64,000 nucleotides of DNA, from NCBI GenBank assembly GCA_963921935.1, contig OY998176.1:52353813-52417812 (forward strand), written 5' to 3'. Source of the stretch: Galeruca laticollis (Eukaryota > Arthropoda > Insecta > Coleoptera > Chrysomelidae). Made by a program: the position numbers and the translations under genes. The notes beneath the pieces are model-generated. The model was not told where the DNA came from. It searched no databases and worked only from the letters and a program-made list of their open reading frames with translations. Positions 57,421 to 64,000 of this stretch are shown here, piece by piece; the stretch's first letter is position 1, and every line of letters starts with the position of its first letter.

Positions 57421-57511
57421 TAGATTAGATTAGATTAGATTTTAACGGGGTTACAGTGCACTGAAACCAAAGGTTTATTGTTCTCCCCTATCAGAGCTAT
57501 TGTCGCTACTA

Positions 57512-57930
57512 CTACAACTCACCTTCCAGTTCCAAGGTTCTAATGAACTCTAGTATTTGGGACAGCTTCAACGAGGTTAGGTCCTCACTCTTACAAGTTT
57601 CTTGTCCAAAGCATTTCTTGCGTTGGCTTGCAATGGCGAGGCATTCCAGAACTAGGTGATCAGGAGTTTCATCCTCCTCCCCACAGAATCTACACTCGTA
57701 AATATCTGCTAGACCTATTTTCATTAAGTGCTTCCTAAGGCGGCAGTGTCCTGTAAGAAAGCCCGTGAGGAGATGTAGCTTATCTTTACTGAGGTCCAAA
57801 TATTTTTTGGATCTAGCAGTGTCAAAGTTCCCCAGGAACTTTTTGTTATGTTACAACCCGGGAAGGCACCGCCAGAGTGCTTCTCTTTCGGTTTCCTCTT
57901 TTTTCCGAAACTCTTTCTTGTAGGAGCATT
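57512..57930 (-). pseudogene. LOA-like LINE ORF2 C-terminal domain
   Basis: The frame 57799-57512 reads LHLLTGFLTGHCRLRKHLMK, then the Cys/His motif CRFCGEEDETPDHLVLEC and QILEFIRTLELEGEL before the stop. GPDPFCGVAKCSYKK lies just upstream in another frame. This zinc-finger-like end is usual for I/R1/LOA ORF2 proteins. Confidence 0.8.
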
Positions 57931-58036
57931 TTGCTACACCACAGAAAGGATCCGGGCCAATAAAGGGCATTTGGGCTCCTTCCCTGGCAAGTGTATTGGC
58001 CTCTTCATTTCCCGTGATTCCCGAGTGGCCAGGAAC

Positions 58037-58450
58037 CTAGACTAAAGAGACCATGTTATTCTTGCCTAATTCATCAAGTTCTCTTCGGCACTCCCAAGCC
58101 AACATTGAGTCAATGACATGGGAGCTCAATGCTTTGATAGCTGCTTGACTATCAGAATGGATCGATATGTCACATTTCTGGTAGTTTCTTCTAGGTTTAT
58201 TTCCACGCATCTTTCGATCGCAAGTATTTGTGCCTGAAAGACGCTCGGGAAGGAGCCTAACGATAATGAGTATCTGGTGCCAGGCCCAAATACTCCAGCG
58301 CCTGCTCCAATGGTGGTTTTTGAACCATCCGTATACCATCTAATGATGTTTTCTTTGAGAGTTTGGATGGTGTATTCCCTTCCCCAGTCTCTCCTCGTAT
58401 TTAGCATCGTGGTGAAATTCTTTTCGATGCTTACTTTCCTGATCATTCGT
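58037..58450 (-). pseudogene. LOA-like LINE RNase H domain
   Basis: IIRWYTDGSKTTIGAGAGVF carries the first Asp, VFQAQILAIERCVEINL the Glu, and IHSDSQAAIKALSSHVIDSM the second Asp in a shifted frame. A frameshift near 58150 separates the last motif. The His-containing end (VPGHSGITGNEEA-like) falls near 58010-58035, where the sequence has a stop. Confidence 0.8.
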
Positions 58451-58499
58451 CACTGGGAAGATTCGCCAATGAGGTGTATCTTGTCAGAGAGGACCAAGC

Positions 58500-60250
58500 T
58501 CCCTGATTTTTAATACTCTCATTGCCTGAACCTTCCTTAGATATTCTAAGAATTGCCTCTTCGGCAGATCTTTCTATCACCAGATGTAGAGGGGTATTGC
58601 CCTAGTTGGACACGTTCTCATAGCTCCAGTGACGCACACACAGGCAAGCCTTTGAACTTTATCGAGGGTTTTCCTCGTGCTGTACTGACTTGATTTTGTG
58701 TTCCAAACTATTGCCCCATACGTAATTGCTGGTCTCACAAACATGGCTTACATCCATCGCAGTATATTTGGGTTACAGCCCCACCTCTTACCAGCTAGAT
58801 TTCTGCACGCCATCAAAGCTCTTATTGCTTTACTAGCAGTTATTTCAACATGCTTATTCCACAGATGTTTACTGTCTAGGGTTATCCCTAGATATTTGAC
58901 CTCTGATTTCCATTCTATGATTTCCCCGTTTAAGGATATGGGTTTCATGGCCGGAAGTGTTCTTTTCCGGGTAAATGAAATTACTATGGTCCTGTTTGGG
59001 TTAGGTAGTGTTTAGCCCCACTGACATTGTAATAAATCACACAAGGTGCTCTCGAACTTGCCTCTGACTATTAAAACAATGTCATCAGCGTAGCCCATAC
59101 ATTCGACGCCAAGCTCCGTTAGCTTGTAGAGCAACTCATCTACTACGAGGCTCCATAGCAGGGGAGATACCACTCCCCCTTGAGGTATCCCCCGAGTGGC
59201 TTCAACTGAGGTGGTTTGATTCCCCACCTGTGTCTCAGCTATCCTCATTGTCAACAACTCATACATACATTTTACAATGGTTTCATTCCCTCCTTGCCTT
59301 TTTAGTGCTTCTTTGACAGACACATGAGTTGTGTTGTGAAAGGCCCCTGATATATCCAGGAATGCGCACATTGCGATTTCTTTGTTGTTCAGAGTTCTCT
59401 GGATGACTTCGGTCAGCTGATATAGAGCCGTCTCAGTGGAGCGACCCGCTCTGTAGGCATGCTGACATTTATGAAGTGGTATAATCTCCAGATTATCTGC
59501 TCTCATGTAGTTATCCACTACTTTCTCCATCGATTTGAGTAGAAACGATGTTAGACAGATGGGTCTAAAAGATCGGGGATCACTCCCATCTTTTTTACCT
59601 ATTTTTGGTATGAAGCCCTTCTCCATTTTCTAGGTATTAGACCCACTGCTAGACTGCTTCTTGTTATCTCCAGCAGGTGAGGAAGAATCTCCTCTATTCC
59701 TTGCTGTAGGAGTGCTGGAAATATTCCATCCACTCCTGGTGATTTATATGGTTGAAAGGTACTTATTGCCCATTTCAACCGTTGCTGGTTCACTACCTAG
59801 GAAGTGGGTTCTAAGAAGAAGAATCAATCGTTCCTCTACACCTTCCGTGTATGATCCGTTTGGCTTTTTCAGCGATATTATGGGGTTAGTTCCCCCATTT
59901 GCCGTGACCTTTTGTAGTCTGGCCGCTGTGTGAGTAGAAGTGATCTTTTCGCAAAAGGCTTGAAAATTAAACCTTTCGGTCTTTCTAATCTCTTTATTAG
60001 ACTGAGTAAGCTTCTCAGTGTACCTCTGCCAATTACCGTCACGTTTGGCTCTACTAAAGAGCCGACGGACCTCTTTTCTGAGGTTTGACAGATTCTCATT
60101 CCACCAATCAGCATCCTTTTCTGAACGAGCATTTGAGAGTGGGCAAATGAAATGAAAAGCTTCCATTATTGCCTCACTGATCTGTTCGACTCTTTGTTCC
60201 AGGTCGTAGTGCGGGCGATTTACCCCATTCACTTCGACGTGTTCCAAATT
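58500..60250 (-). pseudogene. LOA-like LINE reverse transcriptase
   Basis: Upstream linker (60247-59744): PHYDLEQRVEQISEAIMEAF and DWWNENLSNLRKEVRRLFSR. RT: PYKSPGVDGIFPALLQQG (59740), FRPICLTSFLLKSMEKVVDN, HAYRAGRSTETALYQLTEVI, AFLDISGAFHNT (motif A, with His where Asp usually follows), RGIPQGGVVSPLLWSL (motif B), GYADDIVLIV (catalytic YADD, about 59090) and EVKYLGITLDSKHLWNKH (thumb, 58900). A frameshift near 59620 and a stop after QCQWG (59012) break the frame. The His in motif A also weakens the enzyme. Confidence 0.85.
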
Positions 60251-60299
60251 GTCCTTCAGATTGGTCTCGTGAAGAGATCAATCAGTATTTCTGGGATTT

Positions 60300-60960
60300 C
60301 AGATTGTAGGAATCGATGTGGTATTTCCCTCTATCCTAAATTCGATGATCCTATGGTCGGAAAGTGATGGCTCGCTCATCACCCTCCAATCTTCTACATT
60401 TTTGTTAGTAGCAACATTAACAATTGTTACGTCCAGGACCTCTTCTCTTGCTCTCGTGACAAAAGTGGGGGTTGTCCCTACGTTTAAGGTCTCAAGGTTA
60501 TTTGCTAAGAGATATTCTAATAAACACTCACCTTTTGCGTTGTTATTGGTGCTTCCCCACCGGTATTGTGTGCGTTGACATCACAACCAATTATAATTGG
60601 CAGCCGTCTGCTATTGCAGTGTCTCACTAGCTCTTGTATCTATGCTGGCGGTGTCATTGGCCCGTCTCCAGTGAAGTAGGCAGGGACAATGACGATGTCT
60701 CGGTCGATACCCCCAATGCTGAGGTGAACCATGATTCAAACAAGGTCCCGTGACACGTATTATGAAACACAAATATATTTTATGTGATTTCTTATGATTA
60801 CACAGGCACGCGGAGATACTTGCCTTTGATCATAAATCAATTTAGAATCCTTATATGCCAAACCTTTGATTTGGCCTTCTTTGTTAATCCATGGTTCTTG
60901 GATCAGTACAATATCCAGTTGTAGTCTAGCGAACAACCTTGCAATCACGGGTGAAGCTCC
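60300..60960 (-). pseudogene. LOA-like LINE APE endonuclease
   Basis: LDIVLIQEPWINKEGQIKGL (60915) contains the conserved Glu motif. IIIGCDVNAHNT (about 60585) contains the catalytic Asp/Asn, followed after a frameshift by GSTNNNAKGECLLEYLLANN, and SLSDHRIIEFRI (about 60355) is the conserved SDH end. A stop near 60720-60760 splits the domain. Confidence 0.75.
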
Positions 60961-61240
60961 CTTAGCGTGATGCAGGTTAATCTGATCTACATTCGTGAAC
61001 GTGAAGGTGAATTATTATGGATGTGAGAGGCCGAGTTACTCAGCCCCTATTCATCTCCCTCCTTTCTCTCTCCCTGACCCTCCTCGACCACCATGGCAGT
61101 ATCTCCCTCGGTAATCGAGCAGGTTTCTTGATGTCGAGTCAGACTCTCGATGCAGAGGCAGTCTTCGCATTCCCAGTCATCACAGCAGAGCCGGAGGAGA
61201 TCTCGGGCTGACCCAAGGTCAAGCTTTCGCCTTTTTCCTT

Positions 61241-62480
61241 CTATTCAGAGGTTTCGGATGTGAAGGGTATCTCCATGTCCTTTGGATCCTCCGCGGGATT
61301 CTTCTTTTTTCCCAGCCTTGAGACAGGGATACGCCCAAAACGGAAGTTCAGCGCGTTACCTCTTGCCTTCAGAGCCTCCCCAGATCGGTGATCGATCCCA
61401 ATCGTGAGGATAGTTCTCTGTCCCTCTTTTTTATAGTTTGGGATCTTCCAAGCCGCAGTACTGAGGTTGGAGTTCTGAGCCTCGACAAGTTGGAGGATCT
61501 TCTCCAGTTTCATGTCTTGGCTTCTTGGGAAGAACACCGTTATGGTGGCCGGCTTTGGGATGTCGTCTCCACTTCGAGCCACCAATTCGGATCCTTCCCA
61601 AGAGTTTAATTTCGGTGCTGACATCATGAGATAGTCTGCCGATTCTTGTGACCCACAGTCCACCAGTATCATTCCACAACGGAAATGGATACCTGAGAAG
61701 TGGATTCCCTTCTCTTTGCTCTGGCACAGCTCTTACACCAGAGTATCTTCCAGTGTGGAGAGCTGCTCTGCTTTCAGGATGATAACAGGATAATCCTTGG
61801 GCATTATTCCCACCCTAAAAGCATTCTCTGCTTTGACAGCTGCTGCGTAACCAGTGGCTTGCCCGGTTACCGTTGCAGCTGTTTTTGATTTCTTGCTTAG
61901 AGGCCGCAGCGGAGGAGTAATATGCTCCGGGCCCCTTTTAAGCTTTGTATTCCCCGTTGTTGGTTCCATCGGGGGGTTGTGCGCTGAATTATCTGCTTCC
62001 TGGGCTCCTCAGGGGATATTCCCTGATTGAGAAGTCGCAGGTATTTCCGCACCCCTGCTCCACTGAGGCCTTTTCTCAGGGGGTCGTCTATGCCGCCCGG
62101 TTCTCCCGGTTTTGGGAGGTCGAACGGTATACGACCTTTGTGCCGTTTGGCCTTTTTTCCCTCTGTGAGGTGCCCGGATGAAGATGTGGAGGTTTTCTCC
62201 ACTACTTTTCCGCTGAAAGTCTTGCTTTTTCTTTCCATGAGTGGTCCTACGAGAAGCTAGGATCATTACGGTCCACCGCTGCAGAGCCCCGCATGCAGAG
62301 GTAAGGAGTGCAATACAATGGAGTTGCCCACGGTGCTCTAAGGTCTAAACCAGTAAGGACTATTCTTCTATATAGCCACGCATTCTTCGGCCTGTTTTCC
62401 AATCTTGACTTTAGGTTTTTAATGAGGTTGTCTCCTCTTGGTCCGGGTAATAAAGCCAAGACCCCCCTCTCCATCCCACT
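61241..62480 (-). pseudogene. LOA-like LINE ORF1 (gag, DUF4780-like)
   Basis: Frames in order: a Lys/Pro-rich N-terminal part (62238-61990) with LSGAGVRKYLRLLNQGISPE, then GYAAAVKAENAFRVGIMPKD and IILKAEQLSTLEDTLV. The DUF4780-like part (61672-61241) reads MILVDCGSQESADYLMMSAP, LNSWEGSELVARSG and ILTIGIDHRSGEALKARGN, closing near the stop at 61241. Insect LINE gags of this type bind the element RNA. One stop (about 61733) and two frame changes are present. No CCHC knuckle was seen, in keeping with this gag type. Confidence 0.7.
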
Positions 62481-62880
62481 GGCCCGCGAGACTTGACCAC
62501 AGACAGCCAGGAGACATTGGTATAACAGGTGATTTCGAGGTAAGCTCGAAATTTAACCCACCATCGTAACCATGTGTGCAATCCCTTAGCTACGATACTA
62601 CATCTGGGTCAGGTAAAGTTGGTCCGCGGCAGGGTATTCGAGGGCTGCCTGTTGAGTTTTTAGACACAACGAGCCCCAGGTATTTCATCGCAGACCTCCT
62701 CCTCATATAACATTATCTCAGAGGCCCTCCTCCTATCCGCCACCTGGAGACGCGTCGGGTTGGTACTTCACCCCTTCCACATCAATAAATAGGAACTTCA
62801 CGAATCCAATTGGGACCATGCCACTATAGGGAATGGCCAATAAGTTGACTGGGATATTGTCCCCTAGAAACTATATCGGT

Positions 62881-63194
62881 AGACGTTGTGAGAAAGGTTT
62901 TGATTTTCCGCGATTTAAATTTAATAAGTAAAAAATATACTTTTTAAAAAGATTTAATTAAACTTTGTGATTAGTTACAGTTAATGTTACAATTATGACT
63001 GATTTTTTTCTTAGTTTACAAAAATAAGGAAAATGTAGGATATGCTGAATACAGAAGAAAAAATATATGATCAGAAATTTATAACAATTGTGTAAACAGG
63101 ATGTCTCCACGTGTTTGCTGATTAAGGTAAAAATTATAAATCCAATAATGTGAGAAACGTCCTGTCAGCAATTTAACAATAATGTTATATGATT
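62881..63194. other. Flank between LOA-like LINE and BEL/Pao fragment
   Basis: AT-rich. The phrase caggatgtctcca occurs at about 63099 and 63202, a small direct duplication. Confidence 0.4.
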
Positions 63195-63410
63195 TTAACA
63201 GGATGTCTCCATATGACTCGCGATTCGATTTCCAATAAATGTGTTTAAAAGATTGAGACTTGTTCGAATCCAAGATAATACAATGGAAGAATCTGACCAA
63301 AGATATATACCTTCAAGGTGGACAGAAAGAGCGCTCACAACAGCCTTGAAGAAAGCAAAGCTGCACAGAGTTCCAGTCGAGGAATGCTTCAAATCTTAAG
63401 GGGTGCAACC
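63195..63410 (-). pseudogene. BEL/Pao pol fragment (RNase H region)
   Basis: The minus-strand sequence contains PRLELCAALLSSRLL in one frame and, after a frameshift, VHLEGIYLWSDSSIVLSWIR and LLNTFIGNRIA. These are hallmark motifs of BEL/Pao polyproteins between RT and integrase. Only about 70 codons remain. Its strand is opposite to the adjacent LTR, so it may belong to another copy or be rearranged. Confidence 0.75.
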
Positions 63411-63543
63411 CTTGATTTGCTACATATAAGATTGACACTGACCTCTCCATTCAAATTGACTGACCTCAGGTAAATGCAAGAACCATAGGCAGTCTCGGCT
63501 ACACAAAAGTTCCAGGAGGAACTTACATTTAAGGAGGAGGTAA

Positions 63544-63991
63544 TGTTACGAAACAGCACACTGGAATAGTCCCTAAATCCGACTCTGTCTAAGCCAGGTA
63601 TGAAAGTTAAAATTATGGCGGATACGCAGGGATTTTTTATAACTGTTTACGATTGTGACTATCTTATTTATCATTGTTTTTGTGACCAGTCTTATCTAGA
63701 AAATGCCAGAAATCCAATTGTTTTTGAGTGAGCCGCAATCTAGAATTATCTAGTGAAAAAGGCATTAATATATAAGGGACCAACCAGGAATAGTTAGTTT
63801 AGTTGATAATTTCACATCGTGAGATAAACAAGTAAATAAGTGAATATAAATAAGTTCAAGTGCATATTCTGTGTATATAATATAAATTAGTGAATAGTTT
63901 AGTGAATGAATAAATTAAGTAAGTGAACCTACCGTGTGTTTACAGTTTATCCCAACCGTTTACTGTTCAAATAAATAAGAAAAACATCACA
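63544..63991 (+). repeat. LTR of the same family as the solo LTR at 19.96 kb
   Basis: TGTTACGAAACAGC...aaaaacatcac, collinear with 19961-20425 throughout. A purine-rich tract (aaggaggaggtaa, 63532-63543) directly precedes it, as a polypurine tract precedes a 3' LTR. The flanks share no duplication, which fits a 3' LTR with internal sequence upstream rather than a solo LTR. Confidence 0.75.
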
Positions 63992-64000
63992 TTATTATGC

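Larger units (their letters stand above)
57421..62880 (-). mobile_element. LOA-like non-LTR retrotransposon, near full length
   Basis: In minus-strand order: 5' UTR (about 62880-62480), ORF1/gag, APE endonuclease, RT, RNase H, Cys/His C-terminus, then a 3' UTR ending in tandem aatct repeats (57421-57442). RNase H after RT, the RT style (GIPQGGVVSPLLWSLVVDEL) and the gag point to the LOA/I group. The sequence is GC-richer than its surroundings and better preserved than most LINEs here, which suggests a relatively recent arrival. Two further fragments of this group lie at 25970-26402/33265 and 39860-40407. Confidence 0.85.

Noticed and set aside
61017..62496. Several plus-strand open frames
   Set aside because: Antisense shadows of the GC-richer LOA-like gag and 5' UTR; no family resemblance.

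Overview
This is eukaryotic, AT-rich, intron-like DNA from an insect genome (a beetle is my guess, not proven). The reasons are spliceosomal exons, insect-type non-LTR retrotransposons of several clades, an env-bearing Gypsy-type provirus, Penelope-like elements, a BEL/Pao fragment and several DNA transposons. There is no prokaryotic gene organisation, rRNA, intact tRNA or CRISPR array.

The only host gene I can support is a minus-strand sterol O-acyltransferase (SOAT/ACAT, MBOAT superfamily). Four exons at 51317-51415, 18297-18455, 15106-15242 and 3146-3285 have AG/GT splice borders and join in matching phases into about 176 codons covering the N-terminal and first membrane-spanning part of the protein. 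The introns between them are about 32.9, 3.1 and 11.8 kb. Nearly everything from 3 to 51 kb is therefore transposon-filled SOAT intron, and the 3' exons lie beyond base 1.

Layout. 1-3145: intron, nothing recognised. 4.1-11.2 kb: I-like LINE (+) split in its RNase H by a 2.4-kb palindromic foldback element. 11.5-11.9 kb: tandem repeat. 12.46-14.94 kb: Tc1/mariner-like transposon with ~0.5-kb inverted repeats. 15.86-16.55 kb: MITE-like element. 17.97-18.09 kb: possible tRNA-derived SINE. 19.3-21.3 kb: decayed DUF7869-type gene cut by a solo LTR. 22.07-23.0 kb: truncated LINE (-) with a 14-bp target duplication. 23.4-25.1 kb: hAT transposase relic (-). 25.97-33.3 kb: errantivirus-like provirus (+) nested in a LOA-like LINE 3' end. 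34.4-39.7 kb: Jockey LINE (+) carrying two head-to-head Penelope-like fragments. 39.9-45.1 kb: LINE gag scrap, then a LINE (-) scarred by half a mariner transposon. 45.2-48.8 kb: CR1/Jockey-like LINE (+). 49.0-51.1 kb: third Penelope-like element. 51.4-52.2 kb: tandem array abutting the SOAT exon. 53.4-55.9 kb: I-like LINE (-) with a small Penelope palindrome. 55.9-56.7 kb: ~172-bp satellite. 57.4-62.9 kb: almost full-length LOA-like LINE (-). 63.2-64.0 kb: BEL/Pao fragment and an LTR of the same family as the solo LTR at 19.96 kb.

Most TE coding regions carry stops or frameshifts and appear dead. The clearest non-standard signals are hammerhead-ribozyme-like cores in the Penelope terminal repeats, the foldback element whose centre is a transposase relic, and the SOAT gene spread over more than 48 kb. 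I found no coherent new gene system.
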